This document shows positions 1-11,056 of a DNA stretch of 59,875 nucleotides, piece after piece. The stretch spans positions 1-59,875 of the forward strand of contig JARVKI010000159.1 in the NCBI GenBank assembly GCA_036674765.1, in the 5' to 3' direction. Each line of letters starts with the position of its first letter. Position 1 is the first letter of the stretch. Made by a program: the position numbers and the translations under genes. The notes beneath the pieces are model-generated. The model was not told the DNA's origin, searched no databases, and was given only the letters and a program-made list of their open reading frames with translations. The DNA comes from Seiridium cupressi (Eukaryota > Ascomycota > Sordariomycetes > Amphisphaeriales > Sporocadaceae).

Positions 1-60
1 CCGCTCACGCTTCCAGGTAATGGTCGTTTGAGAAAGCCAGCGTGTCAGAGGCTATTATTT

Positions 61-365
61 AATTTATATTATAATAATATTATATAAAATAAAATTAAAA
101 TAAAAAATATATTATAAAAACTTTATTAAAAATAAATTTTTTATAAAATTTAAAATTATAATAATTTAAATAATTATATATATAAAATAAATTTATTAAA
201 TTATTTAAAAAATAATATAAATTAATTTTAAAATATAATAATTAATAAAATTAAATTAAAGAAAATTAAATTCAAAAAATTTAAACGTTAAATTTAATAT
301 ATATAAAACTAATAATATAATATTTTATAATATTTTTATAAATAATATAATATTAATTTATAAAA
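61..365. repeat. AT-only tract (RIP-like)
   Basis: This stretch is almost entirely A and T, with scattered isolated C or G and no reading frame. In filamentous ascomycetes such tracts usually are transposon copies mutated by repeat-induced point mutation; that origin is inferred because no transposon protein can be read here. The change from normal composition (positions 1-55) is abrupt. Confidence 0.7.
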
Positions 366-1152
366 CGATTTTACTCTTTTTTAAGCGTAATAAATGCACC
401 GATTATTTAATAACCAGAGTATTACGTTTTGCGCTATATCTAAAACCGACCTCTTTTAGAAAAGCACGCAAGGGTTGGGAACGCACCATAGTAGTTTTAA
501 TCCAACTACGATGACTTACATATTAATTCATGTTTGATTAAGTCTACCGTACATAGCATTGACGGCACAGGCTTTCAATTGGCATTTTCCATTTTGGGGA
601 CCATCTGGGGGAGCTGATAAAGTTAAGTTAAAGCTTCATTATTATCTTGCAGGATGGTTGGACAGGGCACCATACACGATGTACTATGTAAAACGCTCAT
701 ATTCACTTATTCGTCCTTGGTACAGCGACTTCAATCTGTGTAAGACCAAGGCTGTGCTCTGCGAATGAGAAGCTACAGTGATTTTTAGCTTTTACACTAG
801 ATCTGGTGCTTCGTTCTAGCGCTAGCTTTGTTTACTGGTTAGTCATAATGAATGATCTTCACGCCTGCAAGAGAGACTTCTACGCTTACACAAACGTGGA
901 CGGTTTTGGTGTGGCGCCTTGTACATTGGAGAACAGCGCTACGGACCTCGGCGTTGGCAATTGGCGGCGCTCTCGGACTGCGGACCAACCAAGCTTCCTG
1001 CCCAGACTGGAAAGTCTCCGTGGCTTCACATTTATGCTGGCTCTGGATGCCGGTCAAGCCCACAAACGCCCATCGTTATCTTGAACAAATTAGACGTGCT
1101 CAAGGGATATTGGATCTATCTCTACAAGGAATTTCGATATAGAAACAGTAAC
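366..1152. other. gene-free stretch upstream of the FrnE-like gene
   Basis: Only short overlapping open frames on both strands, none with a recognisable protein signature. A small inverted repeat (GTAGTT ... AACTAC) lies near 490-510. The promoter and leader of the FrnE-like gene should lie in the last few hundred bases. Confidence 0.5.
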
Positions 1153-2043
1153 ATGACACATTTCAACATCAAAGTTATCTCAGACCCAGTCTGCCCCTTC
1201 GTACGCCTCTGGACCTCCCGGTGCCAGTGATCTCGCGCTAATGACATTCTAGTGCTATCTAGGGAAAACACGCCTGGATAAGGGTATTGAACTATGTACA
1301 TACATTCTTGAGTCCCATACTGCTCTTCGGGCCTTGTTTACCGAGCGTAATCATTGTCTTGAGAGCCCTATATTCCCGGGACCGGATTCATAACTCTCAA
1401 AAACCTATTCTTGAGGGCCATTACTAACCCTGGTTTTATGATAGACCGCAAAGTCTACCCCGGCGGCAAAGATGACACTTTCAATATTTCTTGGGCGGCG
1501 TTCTACCTTGATCCAGGGGCTCCCCAGGTTGGTATTCCGCTACTCGAGCGCATGGAGCAGCGTTTCGGCAAGGAAAAGGTATCCATGATCCTGGAGGGGC
1601 TTCGGAAACAGGGACTACAGAATGGAGTCAATTTCAGTACCAAGAGCAAAATTGGCAACACACGTAACGCGCATCGTCTGATTCAACTTGCAAAGACCAA
1701 AGGTAACGAGACTGAAAACCAAGTGATCATGGAGCTCTTCAAGGCCTACTTTGAGGATGGAGGTGACATCACGAGCTTCGAAACTTTAATCGGCGCTGCA
1801 GTAAAGGCGGGTCTGGATGAGAACGAAACAGAAGGGTGGCTGGAGAGTGGGAAAGGGGGCGAGGCCGTTGATAGGGAGGTCGATGAAGCCTACACAAAGG
1901 GTTTGAATGGTGTGCCGCAATTTACTATTCAGGCGAAGTGGCAGGTAGGTGGTGCACAGGATCCAAAGGATTTCTTCGATGCGATCGTGGCGGCTAGGGA
2001 AGGGAGGTCACTTGACTCGTTCGACTCGGGATTGTGTACATGA
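1153..2043 (+). CDS. FrnE/DsbA-like thioredoxin-fold oxidoreductase
   Basis: Predicted DsbA-family (FrnE-type) thiol-disulfide oxidoreductase of 229 residues. I build three exons: 1153-1200, 1253-1295 and 1445-2043. Both introns have GT-AG ends; the second has an ACTAACC branch site about 20 nt before its acceptor. Joined, the N-terminus reads MTHFNIKVISDPVCPFCYLG, restoring the active-site CxxC motif (Cys14-Pro-Phe-Cys17), which intron 1 splits. The join at 1295/1445 gives ELYRKVYPGGKDD, typical of the family. The C-terminal segment has the cis-proline loop GVPQFTI and a terminal AQDP motif. A start inside the long last exon would lose the active site. Length is normal for FrnE proteins. Cytosolic location is likely, since no signal peptide is visible. 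The partner substrate is unknown. Confidence 0.88.
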
Positions 2044-2277
2044 TGTGCTACACCACCAGTTGCATGGACATATCACCAGTATACGTTGATTGATGTTATC
2101 ATAATCATAAAGGCGCAGTTAGAGGGTCGTTTTGATGAATTGACTGCCAATTAAAAATGCGAAATGGCTATGGGTATAAAATATTATACTACAAGCTTAA
2201 TGTATACTACTATTCAACATTTGAACGTCGTATTTGCAACCCACGAAGAGAAAATTTTCCGACTATCCACATGCACT

Positions 2278-3710
2278 TTAAACCAGGACCATGGCACCAA
2301 GGGCAATAAGACCCATGACTGGCTTTAGAGAGTCGGCCCCGGCAGTCACAACTACACCAGGCTTGGTGGTAGTAGGGTAGAGGCTACCAGTCCCGGTTGC
2401 CTTAGTCGAAGGAGTGGCAATGGCAGTGGCAGCGCAGGATGCAGAGCTGGCGGCACAAACAACCAAGTTGGGAGAGCCGTTGCCAGCGGCGACGCAAGAG
2501 TTGTAGACTTGCTCACATGGAGAATAGGTCTTGGAGGACGAGGCGACCGCGGTGGTGACTGCGTAAGAACTCGGGGTAGGCGTTTTAGTGATGGTGCAGG
2601 GGCAGTCGCTGATGGTCAGCGTAGTGGCCGAGGAGATAGTATAAGTCTTGGAGTTGATAGTGAGAGTGGTTGAAGCCGGGCAGTAGGTTGTCAAAGCGGT
2701 AACGACCTCGGTGGTGTATTTGACTGGTGCGGTCGTGCTAGCAGTGCTATTGGTCACGGAGCAAGCAGTAGGAGTTACCAAGCTACCCTCCGAGTTGAAG
2801 GGCTAACATCTCATTAGTATTTCGCCATTTCTTATGATCAATTAATACTTACACTGTACCCCAAGCACGAAGCGTAGTCAGCAGCACAGCTGGCACGGTT
2901 GGCGTCGGGCTTGCTGCGGCAGATGTTGTAGGCATTGGAGCAGGCGGTTGCGCAACCATCAGTCTTGGCTGATGCGGTAGGGTAACTCGTAGCAGAGGAG
3001 GTGATGGAGCATGTGGTAGGAGTAACCAAGCTTCCCTCGGAGTTGAAAGGGCTCTTCACAGCCAAGTTAGCTTTGTTGTGATCCAGATTACCATAGTCAA
3101 GTGTCCGAGTCAGCACATACATATCCCAAACAGGTGGCGTAGTCTGAAGCGCAGACTGCGCGGTTGGCACCAGGCTTGCTGCGGCAAGTATTGTAGGCAT
3201 TCGAGCATGTAGTCGCACATTCATCGGTCGTCCCTGACGTCGAGGCGGTAGGATACCCATCGTTCTTCACCGAGCTTGTGGTGATGGGATAGGCGGTGGT
3301 GGGATAACCCTCTGCCTTGACCGACGTCGTGGCGACGGGGTAGCCGGTAGGTTGCCCAGTAGGATAGCCAGCAGCAGAGCTCATAATCGAGCAGGCAGTG
3401 GGGGTGACCAAGCTTCCTCACTGTTGAAAGGCGAGTATCCCAGGCAAGTAGCATAGTCAGAAGCACAACCAGCGCGGTTGGCATCTGGCTGGCTACGACA
3501 AGTGTTGTATACCTTCGAGCAAGCGTCCGCACAAGCATCGCGCTTTAATGCTGGTGAGGCGATGGCGGTGCCAGCAATGGCAACAAGAACGAGTGAGTAC
3601 TGTATTTTGAGCAATGAGTGAAAGCCTCCAGAGAGATGAGTAATGGGATGCGAGAATGAATGAATGATAGCGGTGTGTTTCTGGAATTCTTGAGGACGGT
3701 GAATTTGCAT
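2278..3710 (-). pseudogene. GPI-anchored cell-wall protein with cysteine-rich repeats, disrupted
   Basis: Secreted, probably GPI-anchored wall protein. A signal peptide (YSLVLVAIAGTAIAS) is followed by three cysteine-rich repeats of the form C-x3-C-x3-YN-x-CRS-x2-x-ANR-x2-CA-x-DYA-x-CLGY, each leading to [13 protein letters not shown], then a weak fourth repeat. A Gly-Tyr-Pro-Thr-rich linker separates repeats 1 and 2. Near the C-terminus is the fungal wall motif [11 protein letters not shown], and the chain ends in a hydrophobic GPI-type tail. Introns lie at 3054-3120 and 2803-2852. Two lesions are visible. Where ATG is expected before the signal peptide the codon is ATA (3603-3605); the only in-frame ATG, at 3710, would add 35 non-signal residues. 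Repeat 1 has lost one base in a G run (about 3415-3418), breaking the frame. Either could be an assembly error. Family assignment is by motif only. Confidence 0.65.
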
Positions 3711-3728
3711 ACATATATATATTTATTT
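3711..3728 (-). promoter_or_regulatory. TATA-like element of the cell-wall protein gene
   Basis: On the minus strand AAATAAATATATATATG lies about 100-120 bases upstream of the signal-peptide codons. A TATA box here would start transcription close to the ATA codon at 3605 and leave the ATG at 3710 outside or at the edge of the messenger RNA. This is inference from spacing. Confidence 0.35.
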
Positions 3729-6700
3729 CTCGGATACCTAGAGAAACAATGTCAAATATGGCATGGGGTTCTCAGCTAGGGCTTATCCACCTTTCATAAA
3801 CTCCAACCTGATTGGAGCGGATTTTTTTATTTTCATTTTTCCTGGTTCACGATGACCTCGCAGACGGTTAATTGAGACACTATCAAGTCGTGTTATAAAA
3901 TGACACGAGCGAGCTACCCGTAGTTTTGGGTCTCTCGGAGACCACTCACGAGGTTTGAGCCTGAGTCAAGGTTTGATTAAAGTGCTACGCCAACTTTAGC
4001 CCTCGTGTTCCCCACAAGCTCCATGGTCAAGCGTGACCCATCTCAAAGTCGAGGACCCAGAAAGCTTCAGCGTCCAGACCAGACACAACCAATGAGATGA
4101 TCTCGTATGGTACTCCGCAGCAACGGGTTCTCGTGGTGTCTGATTGATTTGAGAACCATACGTCTACCAACGCGAGACTCAGCTGCGATATCTCTTTCTC
4201 CCTCCAATAAGTCACAGAGCATGACACCTCGGCGCAAAGAATTGCTGTCTTTGCGGGTACGGCCCGAGAATATGCTTTAGTAAGGCCGTCGTCGGCTCGA
4301 CTAGCTCACAGTTTATTCCGGCCAAGTACAGAGCTCTATTCTCCCGTGATTGGTGCCCATAGTAGATGGTCTAGCGTATTCAATTCTGAGTGCAAAGTCG
4401 TAATGAATTAATTACATAGGGTATCCGTCAATATGCTAATGCAGAGTATTGTAAGAGGTCCAACCTATTTCACCAGATAGTTCATCGGCAGTCCATGTTG
4501 TGGTTGCTTACGGAAATTGCAACATCGACTGGGGGTCATAGACTTGCCGCTGTCATTCTGTCTGAGCGGAGTCCAGAAGAACCCGCCACAGGGGCGGCCC
4601 TTGTGCAGGTACGAACGCGCTTCGCTCAGGAACAAGCTTAATTACCTCCCGGATCGCGGCAAACGGGATCGGCGTTGAAAGATCAATTTGATTCGCTCAG
4701 ATGAGTGGGACGGGACCCCTAATTTGGCATGGACTCGGAACTCCTTGCGCGCCCAGTTCGTATCGATTGGCGCGCCGCCGTATTCGGCGTGCCGAAGCGC
4801 ACTGAGACTCGTGACGTCAGGTTTATTGTTTCATATTTCTATACTACATATAGTCAGATAGTTCTACAACTCTAGTACCAATTTCACGATCTTGTCGCCT
4901 GATAACATCGGTAGCATGGGGAATTTAAGTAGGCCTGGAGCAGACTATAATTTGTGACTTTGAGCTTATTGGATTGAACCATTAGTCATCAACTGAGGTA
5001 TCTCGTTCCTGATCTGATTTCGTTTGACCTTGAAGTCACAACTTGAGATTCATTCCAAATGCCAGTATGAACTAAATTATCCTTGCCATCTGGACGGTTG
5101 CGTTTACGCTTTTTACATCAACGACTTTCCACCCGGCAACTCGACGGATTTCAGTTTCCGAGAACGAACAATCAGGCTAAATATCTGACCCTTTAGATTC
5201 CCTTCATCGAATTACCGGCACCGATGGCATGGCGAAGGAATGACCTATCCAAAGAAACAAGTCCTGCGGTGATTATCTACAATCGCGGTATCTTCGACTG
5301 GAAACATGCCCAACGCTATTGTTCCTCCCCTGCAGAACTTCCTTGGACAGAAGACCAGGATTTATAAGGCCTCAATGAATCCGGGGTATCGATCGAGATA
5401 ATCGAAAGTTTGGATCATTCGTGTCGTCTGAGAGCGGCGGCTTCGACGCCGCGCTATGATTCGATTGGGAGAACCGCATCCGGGAAGACGTGACATTGCC
5501 TGCCATACGGCCGACACGGTGTTAACGAACAATTCCACGAACTCTACGCTAGAGATGTATTATGTCTCCGTCTGGCACGCTTTATCTCCTACTGGCATTA
5601 TGAGACACCTTTGAGAAGTGAAACGCTATCTTCAGGCTGTGGGTGGCATGGTAGTTTGCGAAAGCCATCAAAGAATCGGTCTCTTGAAGGTCTCTTATGT
5701 ATACAACAAAGCCTGGTGATACGTGTATGCCCAAGGGAGGAGAATCTCCCTTAACAGCCCTATGAATCGAAAAATCACGTCTGTGCATATGAGAAAGGAG
5801 GACGGGAAGTCGACACACCCGAGAATATGACAAGTGCCATTTCGCTACGAGCGTACAGTCGGATCCGCTTTACTATGTCTATGAGAATGTCTATGTCTAT
5901 CCATCTGCGCTTCGTCGTAGATGCTTAGAATCTCAACCTATTACCATCTCTGTTGTATTTATAGACTCTAGCGGGTACTCGAAAGGCTACATCATCAAGG
6001 GGAAATCCTAAAAAGGATATGTTAATTTATCCACTAAGTACTAGAATAGAAAATTATTGCTAGTGACATATGGGGTTCTGACAAAGGTGTGGAAATAGTT
6101 CGCTAGATGCTGTACTGAAGGGGATCATTGTTGAAACTGTAGAGAAAGAAGACAAAAGATATCAGAAACCAGGGAGAATAATGTGATTTACTTCAGGGTT
6201 TTAGGCCATACCCGCTGATAATACATGACCTAGAGTCTGCTAAGAGACAATGCCTTCTGGTGCCTATTCATCATGCATACGCAGGTGAGTGCTGGTTTTA
6301 ATCTTGGTTGGTCCTTAGTGCGAGGTTCTTGAGATGCTGGGATCTAGCTGAACTTTTCCATCATTATATAGCGGCAGTCGTGTTCAAGTATCCATGATCA
6401 CACAATCGAGATCCAATATCCCGCACACAAATATCCTGTTAGACACAGACACAAGTTGTGCTATAGTTTGTACGTACATAGCTGTCACGTGGTGTATGGT
6501 GGGATAAGGGATAAAGAACAGTTGTAGCACGAAGTGCTGCAACTATTCTTTAGCCTGTTCTTATTCAATATGAACCTAATCCTTTGTCTACCTGAAACCC
6601 TTGACAATAGCTATGTTACGGCCCTCTGACATTGCTGATAATGAGAATGACCACAGTTTGTGAACAAGTGTAAGCCTCATTTTTCTCGGATGCGTTTCCG

Positions 6701-6850
6701 ACAAGGAGTCGCAATTCTTTCGGCAATGGCGACATTGATTAATGCACCAAAGTCAATGGACCCATACTTTATGGACACAAAAGAAAACCAAAACCACCAA
6801 GTCAATTTCTTTAGTTCTCACAGCACTCTGACCAGTCATCATACCATTTT
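3729..6850. other. gene-poor interval
   Basis: No protein family is recognisable in 3.1 kb on either strand. A perfect CRE-type palindrome TGACGTCA is at 4812-4819. A short, coding-looking frame (5224-5370, 48 codons from ATG to TAA) matches nothing I know. A short TCTATG-type tandem repeat lies at 5873-5900. Composition is normal, so this is not an AT-only tract. Confidence 0.45.
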
Positions 6851-8292
6851 ATGATGGCGCCTTGGGTCGATTCTAGTGAAAAGAGACGAAAGCAATTTCG
6901 TCTCAGCGACTTTAATGTGTTTACAGTAGGCCATCTATCATTCGGCCAATGGCCGATCCCGGAATTCTAACTGATCCACTCGAGAATGGGAGTTTAGGCT
7001 CTTACTAACAGATAACTAGCCAGTGTCAGCAATGGCTGCCGTTACAAAGAATCTAGGCTTTGAAATTACTACATCAACCTCATACGAGCAAGCATATGTC
7101 GTAGCGAAGCGTTTTAGTACGCTTGACTACTCGAAAAAAGGCTGATTTGGAACGAGCTAGAAGGAATCACTTCAAAAGCGATCAGTCCTGTCTTGAAACT
7201 TCAATTCACTTCGTGTTCCTGAGCGGACTTTTAAGTCGGTGTGCCCTACGTCGAACATAGTACTCGCTACAAAATGTAGACAGATAATTAAAGCTTTTCT
7301 ACAAATAAGTTCATGTGACAGATCGAGTCATTCGCTCTAAAGTATCATCTTTGGGGCAGATCTTGGTGATACAGCGCTGATGGAAGATGCCGAAAACGGC
7401 TTTTATTCCCACTTTTCTCAGATCCAAACCATACATCGCTATGGAAAGTTCCACGTTGGTGGGCCTTTCATCCTAGATCCCTCACAGCAGAGAAAACCTT
7501 TATGTTTTAAGCAGGAACATCTCCGTAAGTTTCGTACTTTACGCACACCATCGGCGAAAACATTCACAGAGTTCAGCGATGACATCAAATTCGGAGCAGC
7601 AAATGCCAAGAGTATCTTCGATGCGGGACTGTCGCCTCATGTTGTTGCACGTGGAGCAAGAGCAATCAGAAAAGCAGCGGTCAAAATGTTCGCAATGATT
7701 ACTCCGATCATTGGTAAGGACGAGGAAGACGTCAAGCCCAAGTACGACGACGCCCTACGATATGTTCCCATTGATGGTGGATTGGCACAACTCTCCGCCT
7801 CGACTGGGATCAACGTCTAGGTATGACCTTGATCATGAGCTCGATGAGGAGGACTTCCCGCCGCAGGTACAGCTTATCCAACAGACTAGCCTATACAATC
7901 TAAGATACTGGGGGCACGACGTACCAAAGTTGACGCCTCGAAATCTAGTCATTCTGACCTAGATAGCCGGCACCGGCATATTCCCAATTGGGACCGCTAG
8001 CCAGGTTGCTGATGTCTTTAAGGAATGGGTCAATATCGTTGATGTTGGTGGGTTCAATATCAGCTACGTGATCACGCCGGGAAGCTTTGAGGACGCGGTG
8101 GAGCTGTTGGTACCCGAATTACGGACTATGGGCTTGCTTCCAAATCAGAGACCAGAAGATACACCACCAATCACATTTCAAGAACAGATTTATGGGGTGG
8201 GACAAAAGGTCTTGAGACCTGATCACCCGGGCTCGAGGTATAATATGTCAGCTACAATCAGGCTATCACGGAGGAGAAATTATCAATATTAA
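6851..8292 (+). pseudogene. FMN-dependent NtaA/SnaA/DszA-type monooxygenase, decayed
   Basis: Remnant of a bacterial-luciferase-like flavin monooxygenase of the nitrilotriacetate monooxygenase component A family, which oxidises small substrates with FMNH2 and oxygen. Family segments occur in order in shifting frames. From ATG 6851/6854 comes FNVFTVGHLSFGQW. From 7032 comes MAAVTKNLGFEITTSTSYEQ, continuing to AKRFSTLD. From 7380 come MEDAENGFYSHFSQIQTI and GKFHVGGPFILDPSQQR; then GLSPHVVARGARAIRKAA, YVPIDGGLAQLS and DLDHELDEEDFPP. From about 8000 come VGGFNISYVITPGSFEDAVE and GQKVLRPDHPGSRY. Stops occur after the first segment (6968-6970) and after FSTLDYSKKG, and the frame changes several times. 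The end matches the normal C-terminus, so nearly the whole gene is present but inactive. Confidence 0.85.
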
Positions 8293-8385
8293 CCTTAATT
8301 AAATAATTCGTGGTTTAAAGTTATTATATACTTTTATAAACTTAATTAACGTTTAAACCTCTTTTTATTTATATTAAACCAGGGA
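8293..8385. repeat. short AT-rich tract
   Basis: About 90 bases dominated by A and T with TTAAT/TTTAAA motifs, directly after the monooxygenase relic. It resembles the longer tracts at both window ends and may be an eroded repeat edge. Confidence 0.5.
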
Positions 8386-8401
8386 TCCTGACACTGCCTG
8401 G

Positions 8402-8442
8402 TAAGCCCCATCTGTGGCACGCTGGCCGGCAGATGGGTCTTA
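8402..8442. other. strong hairpin at the edge of the AT-rich tract
   Basis: Inverted repeat: 8402-8414 (TAAGCCCCATCTG) pairs with 8430-8442 (CAGATGGGTCTTA), 12 of 13 positions complementary, around a 15-base loop. It belongs to no gene I can define. It could be a transposon-end remnant or a structured RNA. Confidence 0.6.
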
Positions 8443-8646
8443 AGCAAGATAACCACGTTTTTCGACCGAAGTCTAGAGGCGCGCGAAAAGAGTTTGTATT
8501 AGTCGTTGTTGTTTAATCGAACGAAATCACGAAACAACTCCTATGTAAGCCGCCGCAGTCTTGATTAAAAACCACACCACCAGCCACAGCCACCTATGTA
8601 CCCTCACTATTTTAGTATGGGGTCGCAACCCCCCCTTCGTGGCGCA

Positions 8647-9582
8647 TCAAGTGGATAACCTCATCTCAGTAAGTTCAACTTTAAGAATGATTCGGCATAC
8701 AAGAGTCGAAGCAAGATAGCGCGCTACAACTAGTAAAGCGTCTCCCGTACTTAGGAAAAGAATGCTGGAAAAGACCAAAGTTCCATAGACGATATGAAGT
8801 ATGGTGGCTGCCGAAGTCAGCCAAGCCATACATGAGAATACACATGACTCGCTTCGGAGCCTAAAGTTTACCGAAGGTCGACAGACGTTCAGCTTAGGCT
8901 CGTCTCTTAATATTTCGATGATGTGCTTGCTTTCGCCCGTTGTTTCCGTTAAGTAGACCCGAAGGAATAAAGTTATAGCACCTGCGAGATGAATTGGTAC
9001 TGCCAGAAATGCCCACAATGCTGGAAAGTATATGTTCTCCGATGCAAAACTGCAAAGCGTAAAGAAACAGAGCTGCCAGCTGACGTGGGTGAGATTGGAA
9101 ATAGCACCACAGACCAAGAGATACTGGAGTATAGATAGTGCCATGCAGGCTTTCTTGCTCTCTCGCAATTTCCGAGGCCCATCGGTTTCTTTGCGAAGTA
9201 AATCCTCCACTTTGTGATATTCGAAGGACCGAATCGGGGAGACAGCTGGGGAGCCTGCAGATAGGAGGAAAGCTAGCAGAGGCCGCCGAAACCATAAGAG
9301 ACCAGTCTCTATTGTTGTGGACCCTGCAATGCTGAGTGTTGTAGGGAGAATACCAAGAAGAACCGCTGCTGCGGCCATATTTGACTTCGTAGACTCACTT
9401 GTGTGATCTAAAAGGCAGTCGATAACTTGACCAGCGAGACAGCCACCTTGAGAGGGGTAGCGACTGCAGTATTCTGAATATTGGCTTAGATAGGCCTCAT
9501 ATTCGGTACTACAATTTGCAAGCAATCTCACTGCTAACGAGGGGCCATATTGGGGGAACCATTGCTGGAAATGTAGAGACAT
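8647..9582 (-). CDS. multi-pass membrane protein of a fungal-only family, function unknown
   Basis: Single-exon gene of 311 residues, starting at ATG 9582 (MSLHFQQW...). The frame is open upstream but has no further ATG. Visible features: an N-terminal Cys-containing segment (EYCSRYPSQGGC), a hydrophobic segment AAAAVLLGILPTTLSIAG, the motif LSAGSPAVSPIRSF, and at least four more hydrophobic stretches in the second half, consistent with 5-7 membrane spans. I recall similar uncharacterised proteins in plant-associated Sordariomycetes, but cannot name a function. No disabling mutation is seen, in contrast to its neighbours. The membrane is not specified; no cleavable signal peptide is obvious. 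Confidence 0.72.
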   Translation of the reverse strand: MSLHFQQWFPQYGPSLAVRLLANCSTEYEAYLSQYSEYCSRYPSQGGCLAGQVIDCLLDHTSESTKSNMAAAAVLLGILPTTLSIAGSTTIETGLLWFRRPLLAFLLSAGSPAVSPIRSFEYHKVEDLLRKETDGPRKLRESKKACMALSILQYLLVCGAISNLTHVSWQLCFFTLCSFASENIYFPALWAFLAVPIHLAGAITLFLRVYLTETTGESKHIIEILRDEPKLNVCRPSVNFRLRSESCVFSCMAWLTSAATILHIVYGTLVFSSILFLSTGDALLVVARYLASTLVCRIILKVELTEMRLST

Positions 9583-11056
9583 TATAAACACAACTCTTTG
9601 TTTATGTTTCAAAAGAACAGTGATATAAGCTTCTCTCTGAAATAAGATCAATGATCTGGGGAATTACGTAAGAACGCCGTATTCAATGGTTTCGCCAGAG
9701 AGAGGGGAAGAATTGTACATGCACTGAATAGTGCATGGCCCAAGGACGGAAGAGGGCACGAAATCAAGTCCATAGCGTAGTTCCAAGCATTATTAATAGT
9801 TCTTACTATCTTCTCACATAGCCTCGGAGGCGAATTCTATTTTAAGAGAATTGAGAGGCTTACGCTTTTCCCTGCTTAACTATATGGCAACGCTAAAGAT
9901 CGGCACGCCGCAATATTCAGCTCTCAATGATAAGTTCCGACTACAATGTACAGAAATGGTTGGCTCTGAGCTTAAATTTAGTGCCTTTAGGCTAATTGCA
10001 CTGAGGCCGCCTTATCACTCCGCTTTGTAACACCTTCTCGTTCCAACCTTAGTGCTAGTAGCTGGGGAGATGCAAAGTGCCTGACGCCAGTTTTCCTGAT
10101 TTTATGCGGGGAGCTTCTCTAGTTTCTATAATAAGCTTGCTAGCTTGCTTCTACTTTCAAGCTTGCTGCCCTAATCATCCGTAAACGATTGCAGGTGCTC
10201 TTAAGAGTAGGACTTGCCAGGTGAATAAGTCTAAGTATTTAATAAAACCTATGTAAACGGATGCACCCACTGACTGAAGCACGTAACGTCAAGGACTGAA
10301 GAAGACCAACTGCGTCATCAAATTTTCATGGCCTGGAAAACCTCACTCAATACCATGAACAGCGGCCATTTGGTAGTTTTGTACAGTGCAACCCTTAAAT
10401 CTCCACTACCGAGCTGCTGATTGTCAAGACACTGGATCCGCTCGGTCAAGCAAGAGCCTTAATGGTAGAGATTTTAATTAGGCAATCCTAAGCAGTAGAA
10501 AGGGGGTGTAATGTGATTATTATGGTCTAAAGCAAGCCTTATCCGGGAATATCCTTTTTCTCTGCAGTTCTGCCAGTTGCTCTCATTGTCATCTATGGTT
10601 GAATCCGGATCGAATTCAATCTTAGAAAAGTAAATAGGCTTGAGATGTTTAAAACCAGATCCAGGAACGAAGACATGTAGGGATTCAACTGGTACGTAAG
10701 AGTGGCCGCACCAAAGGACTGATGGTTGCAACTGAGGGTTGATGGGTTTGAAAATGCCTTGCGCTAATCATCGTCTCGGAGTGATTGGTTCCACTTAGGT
10801 AGGAGGAAAAAAAAAAGAAAAAGAAAAAGAAAAAAAAAAGGAACCAAAAGTCCCATGCTGCATGACTAACCTCATCCGTTCATTCACTTCAGCTCCAAAT
10901 CAGGTTTGTTCGCGCAATAACCAACGATTGGACCGGATAATATAGCTTCTTGTCTAGACATGCTTAAAATGAGGCTATTGCAGATTTAACCCCTGTTAGC
11001 CTTCCACGGGCCGAGATAGACTACTTAGCTAACTGTTACGGATCAGACGGGTTCAG
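9583..11056. other. gene-free stretch with a polypurine run
   Basis: No convincing gene. A run of A and G only (A-rich, about 35 bases) lies at 10808-10842. An 85-codon open frame on the minus strand (10474-10731) matches nothing known. The 5' exons of the BIM1-like gene should lie here, but I could not identify a signal peptide. Confidence 0.45.

Noticed and set aside
1411..2043. FrnE-like gene starting in the last exon
   Set aside because: That frame opens with TTG inside the intron and would lack the CxxC active site, which two upstream exons supply.
5224..5370. Short coding-looking frame MAWRRNDLSKETSPAV...
   Set aside because: Only 48 codons, no family match, no splice continuation that I can justify.
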